Of a DNA stretch of 64,000 nt, positions 1 to 8,829 are shown piece by piece. The notes under the pieces are model-generated. The model had not been told where the DNA came from and did not search any database. It worked only from the letters and a program-made list of their open reading frames with translations. The first letter of the stretch is position 1. Every line of letters begins with the position of its first letter. The DNA comes from Collinsella bouchesdurhonensis. Its GTDB lineage: Bacteria > Actinomycetota > Coriobacteriia > Coriobacteriales > Coriobacteriaceae. The stretch lies in assembly GCF_900155365.1 (NCBI RefSeq), contig NZ_LT699742.1, positions 165,974 to 229,973 on the forward strand, read 5' to 3'. The position numbers and the translations under genes are program-made.

Positions 1-5
1 GGTTA

Positions 6-728
6 GTGGCAAAATACAAGGACATCGTTAAAGATATCGAGGGCTGTATTCGAAGAGGTGATCTGCAGCCTTACGATCAGCTGCCTACGGTTGTAGAGAT
101 GACCAAGGCGTATCACGTGAGCCGCACGACAATCGAGCAGGTTATGGATGAACTCGAGAAGCGCGGTCTCGTTTCGCGCAAGCGCGGATCGGGCGTATAC
201 GTGAAGAAAGTTGCGACGCAGTCCTTCGACAAGCCGCTCAACACCATTTCCCTCACCGACGATATCGATGTCAATCTTGCCAAGCACCCGAGCTGCACGG
301 TCCACGAGTTCACCGTGGTCAAACCCGATGAGCACGTGCGCCACGAGCTTGGCTTGCATGAGTTTAGCTTTACGTTCTATATCGAACGCTCGCATCTGCA
401 TAACGGGCAGGCAATTGATGTGCAGTACCTCTATTATCCGGTCGAGATTTTTAGGGATATTCGCCTGACGTCTGCCGAGACATCTATTCGTCAATGGATT
501 GATGAGAATTACGATGTCACGCCCGATAGCTTCCATAAGACGCTACGAGCGGTGACGGCGTCGGAGCACGAGTGCGAGATCTTGGATATTCCCGAGGGTT
601 CGCCCCTGCTTGAGGTCGAGCAGATCGGCTATCTGGATGATGGCCGTCCTTTCGAGAGCCTGGTAGCCCGATTCCCCGGAGACCGCTCTGAGTATCAGAC
701 CATCGACTCCGATTCATTGCCCGTTTAA
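6..728 (+). CDS. GntR-family transcriptional regulator with UTRA domain
   Basis: This 240-residue protein has an N-terminal winged helix-turn-helix of the GntR type at about residues 3-70, including the typical wing ending in RKRGSGVYV. A UTRA ligand-binding domain follows at about residues 90-235. UTRA regulators of the HutC branch sense small metabolites, often sugars or their phosphates, and act as cytoplasmic repressors. The chosen start is the GTG five bases into the window, which gives a normal GntR N-terminus (AKYKDIVKDIEGCIRRGDL). Its ribosome binding site would lie outside the window, so a start further left cannot be excluded. Its target is unknown. The convergent neighbour is an amino-acid ABC protein and the upstream neighbour is not visible. 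Confidence 0.88.
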   Translation: MAKYKDIVKDIEGCIRRGDLQPYDQLPTVVEMTKAYHVSRTTIEQVMDELEKRGLVSRKRGSGVYVKKVATQSFDKPLNTISLTDDIDVNLAKHPSCTVHEFTVVKPDEHVRHELGLHEFSFTFYIERSHLHNGQAIDVQYLYYPVEIFRDIRLTSAETSIRQWIDENYDVTPDSFHKTLRAVTASEHECEILDIPEGSPLLEVEQIGYLDDGRPFESLVARFPGDRSEYQTIDSDSLPV

Positions 729-758
729 TTTGCTCGTTTTCAACGTGCCCAGCACAAC

Positions 759-794
759 GAAGGCCTCCCTGTTCATGCGAACGGGGAGGCCTTC
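759..794. terminator. Hairpin between convergent gntR and ABC gene
   Basis: An 11-bp perfect inverted repeat (GAAGGCCTCCC at 759-769, complement at 784-794) sits between the two convergent stop codons. There is no clear U-run on either side, so it may act as a shared, weak or bidirectional terminator. Confidence 0.55.
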
Positions 795-820
795 AAGCGT
801 TACTGCGTTTTCGATGCAGG

Positions 821-3613
821 TTATCGCGCGTCGCTGCCGCCTGCGGCGAGTTTCTTTTCGATCTTGCCCACAAAGTGGATCAGCGGGATGGTGACGACCA
901 AGTAATAAAGCGCGGCGCAGATGTAGGGTGTGATGTTGCCCGTGGTTGCCGTGAGGTTCTTGGAGAACATCATCAGCTCCATGACGCCCACGCTCGAAAG
1001 GAGCGAGGTGTCCTTATAGAGCATGACAAACTCGCTGGTCATGGTGGGTATCACGCGGCGGATGGACTGCGGGATGATAATGAGTCCCATGGTTTGGAAC
1101 CAGTTCATGCCCAGCGCGGTTGCAGCCTCGTGCTGGCCCTTGCTGATAGATTCGATGCCCGCGCGGAAGATTTCGGCAAGATAGGCCGAGCAGTTGATGG
1201 CGAGCACGGCCACGCCGAGCGGCAGGTTGGGCAAGTTGAGGCCAATCATCGGCAGGCCAAAGAAAGCGATGTAAATCTGTAAGAAGAGCGGCGTTCCGCG
1301 CAGGAAGTTGATGTAGCAGATGGCAATGCCACGCAGGTAGCGACGGCGGCTCATCTTCATAAAGGCAAAGAGCAAACCGACGGGGATGGCAAGCGGGAAG
1401 CCGATGGCGGTGACGAGCAGTGCGATGCCCCAGCCTTGGAAAAGCGAAGCAATCGACGTCACCACATACTGCGGCTTGAAGAACATGCCCAGGAAGGGGT
1501 TGGCATTCCATGCGTCGACCCAGGCTTGGTCATCGAGCCAGCGGACGATATTTTGCACAACCGTGCTCTCGGTTACGGCGATGGTGGGGCTGGTGGGAAG
1601 ATCTCGCTTGCCTCCATCGGCAAGCTCATAGGTGCCGTCAACGGCATAGGCGCCAGCAGAGCTGGGGAACACGACGCCCTCGACTTCGATGCGCACGTTG
1701 CTGCCGGCGGCTAGGGGCGCGGCGAAAGAAATTACCAGGTTCGATTTCTCAACTTTGGCCGTCGCCTCGACATCGGTGCGGTCAAGACCGTTGAGCACGG
1801 TTACCGTAGCGCTGGAGTCTTCGAATGAGCCTCCTTCGGGCAAGGCGAGCGTGACCTTGCTGACGCTCTCCTCGGTGCCGGTTGTCGCTTCCCAGGTCAG
1901 GCGCGTGGCAATGCCGCCAAGCACATTGGTGCCACCATCTTCGTTGGAGCGTGCGGTGGCTTTTGTAACCTGCAACGTGGATGAGGAACCCCCGCTCGCA
2001 CCGGCATTGCCGTCGGCGTCGGTAGCGGAAGTCCCATCGCTGCTGCTGGGCGTAGAGCCAAAGAACTTTTCGTACAGCTCATCGTATTCGCCGGATTCCT
2101 TGAGCTCGGCCAACGCCTGGTTGATGGCAGCGGTGAGCTTGGGGTTGTCCTTAGACACCGCGATGCCAAACTGCTCTCCGGTGGGAATCTCTTTGATGAT
2201 GGTCATGTTGGTAAAGGAGCTCTTGACCATCCATTGCTCGACGGGAAGGTCGCAGATGACCGCCTGGCACTGGTCACTCATCACGGCGGTGAACGCGGCG
2301 GTCCAGTCGTCGAAGGTCACGACTGTTGCACGGGGCAGATTTTCGGTCGCCCATTCCTCGGATGTGGTGCCGGACTGCGCGGCGATTTTCACACCCTCGA
2401 CATTGAGGCTGTCGAGCGAGTCGTACTGGGAACCCGTGACCGTGGCGATGCCCTGGTTCGAATCCATATAGGGATCGGTGAAGTCGATTTCTTTTTTACG
2501 CGCGTCGTTGATCGTGATGTTGCAGGCGCCTACATCGGTCTTCACGCCCTGTTTGACCATCGGGATGATGTTGTCGAACTTCTGGGCGGGAAGGTAGTTG
2601 AGCTCGAGGCCCAGCTTGTTGGCGATCTTACCCATCAGCTCGAAGGTGAATCCCTGGTCGTTGCCCGAGTCGTCCACGTACTCGAACGGCGGGGTGGCGA
2701 GGTCGCTCGCGACGGTGAGCTTGCCGTCCTCGACAAGGCTATAGCCTTCCGTGTCCGTGGCCGAACTGGAGCTGCTGCTCGGCTTGGTGCCAAAGTATTT
2801 CTCGTAGAGTTCGTCGTAGCGGCCGTCGGCGCGAATCTGCTTAAGGGCAGCGTTGATAGCGGCGGTGAGCTCGGGGTTGTCCTTGGAAACCGCGATGCCA
2901 AACTGCTCGCCGGTGGGAACTTCCTCGATGATTTCCATATCTGTGAACGAACTGTTGACCATCCACTGCTCGACGGGAAGGTCGCACACAACCGCCTGGC
3001 ACTGGCCGCTCATCACGGCGGTGAAGGCGGCGGTCCAGTCATCGAAGTTGACGGTGGTTGCGCGGGGCAGATTTTCTTGCGCCCATTCCTCGGAGGTGGT
3101 GCCCGACTGGACAGCGATTTTTACGCCAGCGGCATTGAGCGAATCGGTATCGGCGTAGCCCGAGTTCTTAGCGACGGCGACGCCCTGGTTGGAATCCATG
3201 TAGGGGTCGGTGAAGTCGACCTCTTTCTTGCGCGCGTCGTTGATGGTGATGTTGCATGCCGAGACGTCGGTCTTCACGGCTTGCTTGGCCATCGGGATGA
3301 TGTTGTCGAACTTCTGGGCGGGCAGGTAGTTGAGCTCGAGCCCCATCTCCTGGGCAATCATATCCATGAGCTCCACAGTAAAGCCCTGGTCGTTGCCCGA
3401 GTCGTCCACGTACTCGAACGGCGGGGTGGCGAGGTCGCTCGCGACGGTGAGCTTGCCGTTCTCGACAAGTTTGTAGCTGCCTCCTTGCGCAGATCCGCTT
3501 GATGACGCGGCACCGCAGCCGGTAAGAGCGAGCGCTACGGCGATAAGCGATGCCAAGCATAAAGCAAGAGACGTGCGGCGGGCAGATTGGGCAAAACGGT
3601 AAAGTGTGCGCAT
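821..3613 (-). CDS. Amino-acid ABC transporter: two tandem substrate-binding domains fused to permease
   Basis: The 930-residue protein begins at the ATG at 3613, preceded by AGAAAG. Upstream in-frame codons lack a ribosome binding site. The N-terminus is a lipoprotein signal with lipobox LTGC. Two SBP_bac_3 domains of about 244 residues follow, joined by serine-rich linkers. Next comes a beta-rich linker of about 160 residues and then a HisM/GlnP-type permease with the EAA loop (GQHEAATALGMNWF). The role is probably import of a polar amino acid, energised by a separate ATPase. SBD-SBD-permease fusions are known from GlnPQ of lactic acid bacteria. The two binding domains are very similar, with long identical DNA stretches 732 bp apart (for example near 2652 and 3384), which suggests recent duplication or gene conversion. 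No ATPase gene is adjacent, so it must lie elsewhere. Substrate specificity is not readable. Confidence 0.9.
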   Translation of the reverse strand: MRTLYRFAQSARRTSLALCLASLIAVALALTGCGAASSSGSAQGGSYKLVENGKLTVASDLATPPFEYVDDSGNDQGFTVELMDMIAQEMGLELNYLPAQKFDNIIPMAKQAVKTDVSACNITINDARKKEVDFTDPYMDSNQGVAVAKNSGYADTDSLNAAGVKIAVQSGTTSEEWAQENLPRATTVNFDDWTAAFTAVMSGQCQAVVCDLPVEQWMVNSSFTDMEIIEEVPTGEQFGIAVSKDNPELTAAINAALKQIRADGRYDELYEKYFGTKPSSSSSSATDTEGYSLVEDGKLTVASDLATPPFEYVDDSGNDQGFTFELMGKIANKLGLELNYLPAQKFDNIIPMVKQGVKTDVGACNITINDARKKEIDFTDPYMDSNQGIATVTGSQYDSLDSLNVEGVKIAAQSGTTSEEWATENLPRATVVTFDDWTAAFTAVMSDQCQAVICDLPVEQWMVKSSFTNMTIIKEIPTGEQFGIAVSKDNPKLTAAINQALAELKESGEYDELYEKFFGSTPSSSDGTSATDADGNAGASGGSSSTLQVTKATARSNEDGGTNVLGGIATRLTWEATTGTEESVSKVTLALPEGGSFEDSSATVTVLNGLDRTDVEATAKVEKSNLVISFAAPLAAGSNVRIEVEGVVFPSSAGAYAVDGTYELADGGKRDLPTSPTIAVTESTVVQNIVRWLDDQAWVDAWNANPFLGMFFKPQYVVTSIASLFQGWGIALLVTAIGFPLAIPVGLLFAFMKMSRRRYLRGIAICYINFLRGTPLFLQIYIAFFGLPMIGLNLPNLPLGVAVLAINCSAYLAEIFRAGIESISKGQHEAATALGMNWFQTMGLIIIPQSIRRVIPTMTSEFVMLYKDTSLLSSVGVMELMMFSKNLTATTGNITPYICAALYYLVVTIPLIHFVGKIEKKLAAGGSDAR

Positions 3614-3682
3614 ATGGTTCTTTCTGCCGATTGAGTGGATGAGGTGCGTTTGTGCAGGCAAAAAGCATAACACTTGGATGTC

Positions 3683-3712
3683 TTGACCCCGATTCCTCCA
3701 TGCGTCTTTATA
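3683..3712 (+). promoter_or_regulatory. Candidate promoter for murE
   Basis: TTGACC (3683-3688) and TTTATA (3707-3712) are separated by 18 bp. A better-looking TATAAT at 3721-3726 lacks a correctly spaced -35. Either could drive the murE-like gene starting at 3786. Confidence 0.3.
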
Positions 3713-3785
3713 TAACAATTTATAATGCAGGTGCGTTTGATTTATACGGGGCGCTTTTGCCCGCCGGGATAAGGAGAGCCAATCT

Positions 3786-5315
3786 ATGCAAGAAACCACG
3801 CAGACCGCGCATGCCCTGGGTGCGCTTGTCGAAGCGCTCAGAGTTGCCAATGTCTTTGTTCGCGCCGACGATTATGATGCCGATGCACGTATCGAATTCG
3901 CTACCGACAACTCCCAGCTGAGCCGCGCGGCTACGCTTTTTGTTTGCAAGGGCGCAAGCTTTAAGCGCGAGTATCTACTGCAGGCGATTGAGACGGGAGC
4001 CGTTGCCTACGTTTCCGAAATCGATTACGGGGTCGATATTCCCTGCATCATCGTCAGCGATATCCGCCGTACGCTGGGCTGCCTGGCAGACATGGCCTAC
4101 GGCCACCCCAGCGGAAAGGTTGGGGTGTGTGCCTTCACGGGTACCAAGGGCAAGACCACAAGCGCTTACTATCTCAAGGGCGTGCTCGACGCGCATGCGC
4201 GCCTTGCGGGTTGCCATACATCGGCTCTGTTTTCGAGCGTCGAGTTTGACGATGGCGTCGAATCGGGCATTTCCAAGCTCACGACGCCCGAGTCCTTTGA
4301 GCTCGAGCGTCGGCTTTCGAATGCGGTTGTAAGTGGCTGCGAGCACGTGATCATGGAGGCCTCGAGCCAGGCACTCAAGTATGAGCGCACCTATGGCGTC
4401 GACTTTGCAGTGGGGGCGTTTACCAATATCGGCGAGGACCATATTTCGCCCATCGAGCATCCAACATTTGAGGACTACTTTGCCTCTAAGCTCAAGATCT
4501 TCAAGCAGAGCCGTGCGGCTGTGGTCAATTTGGATATGGACCACGTGGACAAGGTGCTCGAGGCGGCTCACGTTTGCGAGCGCGTAGTGACGTACTCGCT
4601 TTCCAATACCGATGCCGACGTCTATACCACGAACCTCGTCCATGGCCCTCGCGGTATCGTTGCTTCGGTGGTGACCCCGCGCTTTTCGCGCGACGTGCTG
4701 GTGCCTACGCCCGTTAAGTTCAATATCTCCAATGTGCTTGGTGCTATCGCCTGCGCCGAGGCCTTGGGCATTGAGGAAGAGGCTATCGTTCGCGGTTTCG
4801 AGCAGGTTCGCGTTCCCGGCCGTATGGAGATGTATCCCACCGAGTCTGGAACCATTGTGGGCGTAGTCGACTTTGCGCACAACGGTATGAGTCTCGAAAC
4901 CATGCTTCGCGACCTGCGCGAGAACTACCCCGATCGCGAGCTTGCCGTGGCGTTTGGCGCTACGGGCGGCAAAGGTGTCGACCGTCGCGAGACCATGGGC
5001 ATAGCTGCGGGTAAGTACGCCGATCGCATCGTGATTACCGAGGACGATCCGGGTCCCGAGGACGCGCAGGATATCTGCCAGGCCATCGCTCATTTTGTGG
5101 AAGAGCAGGGCAACCATAATTGGCAGATCGTAGTCGATCGCGAGCAGGCTATTCGCACGCTGGTGCGCGAGACCACGCGCCCGGCAGTGGTAATCGTGAC
5201 GGGCAAGGGTTGCGAGACGCGCATGCTGCGCAAGAATGGCCCGGAACCCTGCCGCGCCGATGGCCCCACGTTGCAGGAGGCGCTCGAAGCATTTGAGGCG
5301 GGTAATCCTTTGTAA
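3786..5315 (+). CDS. murE: MurE-type UDP-N-acetylmuramyl-tripeptide synthetase
   Basis: This 509-residue Mur ligase has the three expected domains: N-terminal UDP-binding (about 1-105), central ATPase with P-loop GTKGKTT (about 120), and C-terminal domain. In peptidoglycan synthesis MurE adds the third residue to UDP-MurNAc-L-Ala-D-Glu in the cytoplasm. The start is supported by AAGGAG ten bases upstream. The substrate-recognition motif reads TEDDPGPED, where meso-diaminopimelate enzymes have DNPR. The enzyme therefore probably adds another diamino acid such as lysine or ornithine, in line with the non-DAP walls reported for Collinsella. Specificity is inference. Length is normal for the family. 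It stands alone, away from the division and cell-wall cluster, so an accessory paralogue is possible. Confidence 0.85.
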   Translation: MQETTQTAHALGALVEALRVANVFVRADDYDADARIEFATDNSQLSRAATLFVCKGASFKREYLLQAIETGAVAYVSEIDYGVDIPCIIVSDIRRTLGCLADMAYGHPSGKVGVCAFTGTKGKTTSAYYLKGVLDAHARLAGCHTSALFSSVEFDDGVESGISKLTTPESFELERRLSNAVVSGCEHVIMEASSQALKYERTYGVDFAVGAFTNIGEDHISPIEHPTFEDYFASKLKIFKQSRAAVVNLDMDHVDKVLEAAHVCERVVTYSLSNTDADVYTTNLVHGPRGIVASVVTPRFSRDVLVPTPVKFNISNVLGAIACAEALGIEEEAIVRGFEQVRVPGRMEMYPTESGTIVGVVDFAHNGMSLETMLRDLRENYPDRELAVAFGATGGKGVDRRETMGIAAGKYADRIVITEDDPGPEDAQDICQAIAHFVEEQGNHNWQIVVDREQAIRTLVRETTRPAVVIVTGKGCETRMLRKNGPEPCRADGPTLQEALEAFEAGNPL

Positions 5316-5374
5316 GAGCTTGAGTGCCGGGGGATTTACTCAACCATACGTACACCAAGAAAAGAGGGGCAGCC

Positions 5375-6568
5375 ATGACAACCGATTCTGCCAAGGTCTA
5401 TTTCACCAACTTGCGCACCTATGGCCGCGAAAGCCAGCTCGATAAACTCAAGCGCCTGATGTATCGCGCGGGAATCGACCAGATTGATTTTGAGAATAAG
5501 TTTGTTGCCATCAAGATTCACTTTGGCGAGCTGGGAAACCTCAGCTTCTTGCGTCCCAACTACGCGCGCGCCGTTGCCGACGTCGTCAAGGAGTTGGGTG
5601 GCAAGCCCTTCCTCACCGACTGCAATACGCTGTACGTGGGCAGTCGCAAAAACGCCCTTGAGCATATCGACACCGCATATCAAAACGGCTTCACGCCGTA
5701 TGCAACCGGCTGCCAGGTGATCATTGCAGATGGTATCAAAGGTACCGACGAGACGCTTGTGCCGGTCAAGAACGGTGAATACGTAAAAGAGGCCAAGATC
5801 GGCCATGCGCTCATGGATGCCGATATCGTGATTAGCCTTACGCATTTTAAGGGTCATGAGCAGGCTGGCTTCGGTGGGGCTATGAAGAACATCGGCATGG
5901 GAGGGGGCTCTCGTGCGGGCAAGATGGAGCAGCACGCTGCCGGCAAGCCCAGTGTCAATGTCGAGCGCTGCATCGGCTGCCACGCGTGTGAAAAGATCTG
6001 CGCGCACGGCGCCTTTAGTTTCGACGAAGTGCGCGAACATACCACGGCAAGCGGAAAGACCCGCGAGGTTCACGTGGCAACCATCGACCATGATCGCTGC
6101 GTGGGCTGCGGCCGCTGCATCGGCGTGTGCAATCAGGATGCGATTTGTCCCGATTGCAGTGCAGCCGCCGATGTGCTCAACTGCAAGATTGCCGAGTATA
6201 CGCAGGCCATTGTGCAGGACCGTCCGAGCTTCCATATTTCGCTTGCAATGGATATTAGCCCCAACTGCGACTGCCATCCTGAAAACGATACGCCGATCAT
6301 TAACGACATCGGCATGTTTGCGAGCTTCGACCCCGTGGCCATAGACCAGGCTTGTGCCGACGCGGCAATGGCTCAGACCCCGCTTCCTAACACCGTGCTT
6401 ACTGAGAGCGCGGAGAAGATGGGGCATAAACACGAGCACCTGCACGGTGATCAAGCTTGTGATCCCTTCTGCATCGCGCACCCCGATACCGATTGGCGTA
6501 CCTGCATCGCTCACGCCGAAAAGATCGGTCTCGGTACCAGCAAATATGAGCTCATCGAGGTCAAATAG
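5375..6568 (+). CDS. DUF362 domain protein with two 4Fe-4S clusters
   Basis: The 397-residue protein has an N-terminal DUF362 region (about 20-195, including the ISLTHFKGHEQAGFGGAMKN stretch). A two-cluster ferredoxin segment follows, with CIGCHACEKIC and CVGCGRCIGVC, and then a second DUF362-like part with a cysteine and histidine-rich end. The family is common in anaerobes and is thought to be redox-linked, but its reaction is not established. The ATG at 5375 follows AGAGGGG at a good distance; an upstream in-frame GTG at 5324 has no such site. It is preceded by 59 bp after murE and followed by a hairpin. It is probably a cytoplasmic iron-sulfur protein. Confidence 0.85.
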   Translation: MTTDSAKVYFTNLRTYGRESQLDKLKRLMYRAGIDQIDFENKFVAIKIHFGELGNLSFLRPNYARAVADVVKELGGKPFLTDCNTLYVGSRKNALEHIDTAYQNGFTPYATGCQVIIADGIKGTDETLVPVKNGEYVKEAKIGHALMDADIVISLTHFKGHEQAGFGGAMKNIGMGGGSRAGKMEQHAAGKPSVNVERCIGCHACEKICAHGAFSFDEVREHTTASGKTREVHVATIDHDRCVGCGRCIGVCNQDAICPDCSAAADVLNCKIAEYTQAIVQDRPSFHISLAMDISPNCDCHPENDTPIINDIGMFASFDPVAIDQACADAAMAQTPLPNTVLTESAEKMGHKHEHLHGDQACDPFCIAHPDTDWRTCIAHAEKIGLGTSKYELIEVK

Positions 6569-6586
6569 TAAAACTGGCCCGGCATC

Positions 6587-6624
6587 AGATGGGGGATGGG
6601 CGCAAATGCGTCTATCCCCCATCT
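6587..6624 (+). terminator. Hairpin after DUF362 gene
   Basis: An 11-bp inverted repeat (AGATGGGGGAT at 6587, complement ending at 6624) with a 16-nt loop follows the DUF362 stop. It is followed by TGCG rather than a T-run. Confidence 0.5.
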
Positions 6625-6726
6625 TGCGCTATGTGGCAAAACAGCAGGATATGCGTGTAGAACTCGCGCGTTTACCTGCCGTTTGCTATAGTATTGAGAA
6701 CTATTTCCTTGGAGGACGCATCTACT

Positions 6727-7410
6727 ATGTCTGATACAAGCGGCAGTCCTAAGCCGCGGCCCGATACCGCGGCGATTCCGCACTACACCCTGGGCGAGGA
6801 GATCATGAACTCCGTCACCCATGGTGTTGGATGCCTGCTGGGCATTGCCGGCTTGGTGCTTTTGATCGTCAAGGCCGCTTTGGGCGGTGCGCACCCGGCC
6901 TCGTTGGTTGCTGCCATCGTTTACGGCGTCTCCATCATCCTCGAGTATCTTGCATCGACGCTGTACCACGCTATTCAGCCGCGAGCTGCCAAGCGCGTGT
7001 TCCGCATTATCGATCACAGCTGCATCTACCTGCTCATCGCGGGCAGCTATACGCCGTTTTGCCTCATTACACTCGAGAACGATGGCGGTATCGTGCTCTT
7101 CGTTATCGTGTGGGTCTTGGCATTTGCGGGAATTGCGTTTGAGGCCATCATGCGCGAGCGTCAGCCTCGCTGGCTCACGGGCGTGATCTACCTGGTCATG
7201 GGATGGCTCGTGGCGTTTCGTCTGCCGCAGTTGGTTGGCTTGCTCGAGCCGCTCGCGCTGGCTCTGCTCGCCATTGGCGGCGTTTGCTACACCATCGGCG
7301 TTCCGTTTTACATTGCCAAGAAGATTCGTTATATGCACAGCGTATTTCACCTGTGGGTCCTTGCCGGCAGCATTTTCCAGTTTATGGCGGTGATCCTCTT
7401 CGTGATCTGA
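6727..7410 (+). CDS. Hemolysin III (PAQR/YqfA) family membrane protein
   Basis: The 227-residue protein has seven predicted transmembrane segments and the family histidine and aspartate motifs: STLYH, DHSCIYLLIAGSYTP, and a late HSVFH. These residues form a buried metal site in PAQR proteins. Bacterial members are called hemolysin III, but most are membrane homeostasis proteins rather than toxins. The start ATG at 6727 follows TTGGAGG. A TGC-TATAGT extended -10 element lies near 6689. It is 70 bp upstream of a CNNM/CorC-type gene and may be cotranscribed with it. No direct evidence for haemolysis can be drawn from the sequence. Confidence 0.88.
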   Translation: MSDTSGSPKPRPDTAAIPHYTLGEEIMNSVTHGVGCLLGIAGLVLLIVKAALGGAHPASLVAAIVYGVSIILEYLASTLYHAIQPRAAKRVFRIIDHSCIYLLIAGSYTPFCLITLENDGGIVLFVIVWVLAFAGIAFEAIMRERQPRWLTGVIYLVMGWLVAFRLPQLVGLLEPLALALLAIGGVCYTIGVPFYIAKKIRYMHSVFHLWVLAGSIFQFMAVILFVI

Positions 7411-7479
7411 TAGCGCCTGCGGCTCACTGCCGTTTGCTGTTTACCGTTCCCACCCCCTTGGAGGTTTGAAACCGTCCCT

Positions 7480-8817
7480 ATGGACATAACCATCAGCATT
7501 ATCACCACGCTGCTTCTTACAATCGTGAACGGCTTCTTCTCGATGTCCGAGATGGCGCTGACCACGGCAAAACGTACGGTGCTCGAGCACGAGGCGGAGC
7601 AGGGCGACCGTCGTGCTGCCAAGGCCGCAGAGCTCGCCGCTGATTCCGATGAATTCTTGGCGACCATTCAGGTTGCTATCACGCTCGTGGGTTTTGCGTC
7701 TTCGGCTGTTGCCTCGACGAGTCTTTCCGACCCTTTGGCACACTGGCTCAGCGGGTTTGGCATCGCTCCGCTCACCGCTATCGCGCGGGGTCTTGCGCCG
7801 GTGCTCATCACTATCGTTGTATCTTTTATCTCGGTTGTTGTCGGCGAGCTTGTGCCCAAGCGCATTGGCCTTGCTAACGCCGAGGGCGTGTCCAAGCAGG
7901 TTGTGGGACCGCTCTCTGTTTTCCAAAAGATCGCCCGTCCTGCCGTGTGGCTCACCGGAGCCTGCGCCGACGGCCTCGCACGCCTGCTGCGCATCAAGAG
8001 CGCCGACGATCGCCAAAACGTCTCCGAAGAGGAAATCAAATACATGATCAACGAGCAGGACACGCTGCTCGATGAGGAAAAGCGCATCATCCACGAGGTT
8101 TTTGACCTGGGCGACTCGGTTGCCCGCGAGGTTATGGTCCCGCGTGTCGATATCACCATGTGCGAGGATACCGACAAGGTGGAAGAGGTCATGGCGGTTA
8201 TGCGCCGTACGGGATTCTCCCGCCTTCCGATTTTCCACGAGGATCAGGATAACGTGGTGGGTATCGCCCATATTAAGGACCTTCTTGCGCCCATGACGTC
8301 AGGCGATGAGGACGATCGCGTTAAAAAATACATGCGCGATGCGACATTTGTTCCCGATACCAAAGATATCTTGCCGCTGCTTTCCGAGATGCAAAACGCG
8401 CACGAGCAGATTGTTGTGGTGGTGGACGAATACGGCGGTACCGCCGGCATCATCACTATCGAGGATATCGTCGAGGAGATTGTGGGCGAGATCGAGGACG
8501 AGTTCGATCCGGACAATAAGTACCTCACGCGCCTTTCGCGTCGCGAGTGGCTGGTGGATGGCCGTTTTCCGTGCGATGACGCGGTTGACCTGGGCTGGCC
8601 TATCGAGGAGAGCGACGACTACGAGACGGTTGCCGGATGGATTTTGGATCTGTGCGATTCTGTTCCGGATATCGGCGAGGTCTTTGAAGTTAGCGGGTAC
8701 AAGTTTAAAGTTCAATCAATGCGCGGTCAGCGCATCTCGCTGATTCGCGTGACAGCACCTGCGCCTGACGAGCCTGCTCCTCAAAATGAGGAAGCACAAG
8801 TTACCGAGCACGAGTAG
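7480..8817 (+). CDS. CNNM/CorC (HlyC) family transporter-like protein with CBS pair
   Basis: This 445-residue protein carries a DUF21 (CNNM) membrane domain at about residues 1-195, two CBS domains at about 210-325, and a CorC_HlyC domain at about 345-430. CNNM/CorC proteins sit in the cytoplasmic membrane. They are implicated in Mg2+ (or Co2+) efflux and resistance, with the CBS pair sensing nucleotide. The ATG follows CTTGGAGG at 17 bases, rather far, but no better start is seen. The next gene starts 12 bp downstream with its own AGGAGG, so the two are likely cotranscribed. The window also holds an MgtE-like/NRMT magnesium locus at 14-17 kb. Confidence 0.87.
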   Translation: MDITISIITTLLLTIVNGFFSMSEMALTTAKRTVLEHEAEQGDRRAAKAAELAADSDEFLATIQVAITLVGFASSAVASTSLSDPLAHWLSGFGIAPLTAIARGLAPVLITIVVSFISVVVGELVPKRIGLANAEGVSKQVVGPLSVFQKIARPAVWLTGACADGLARLLRIKSADDRQNVSEEEIKYMINEQDTLLDEEKRIIHEVFDLGDSVAREVMVPRVDITMCEDTDKVEEVMAVMRRTGFSRLPIFHEDQDNVVGIAHIKDLLAPMTSGDEDDRVKKYMRDATFVPDTKDILPLLSEMQNAHEQIVVVVDEYGGTAGIITIEDIVEEIVGEIEDEFDPDNKYLTRLSRREWLVDGRFPCDDAVDLGWPIEESDDYETVAGWILDLCDSVPDIGEVFEVSGYKFKVQSMRGQRISLIRVTAPAPDEPAPQNEEAQVTEHE

Positions 8818-8829
8818 GAGGAGCGGCAT

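Noticed and set aside
2234..3502. 422-codon plus-strand open frame with an internal repeat
   Set aside because: Antisense to the duplicated binding domains; the repeat reflects them.
3614..3850. N-terminal extension of the binding-protein/permease fusion
   Set aside because: The signal peptide begins at the ATG at 3613, and the upstream extension has no ribosome binding site and would precede the signal peptide.
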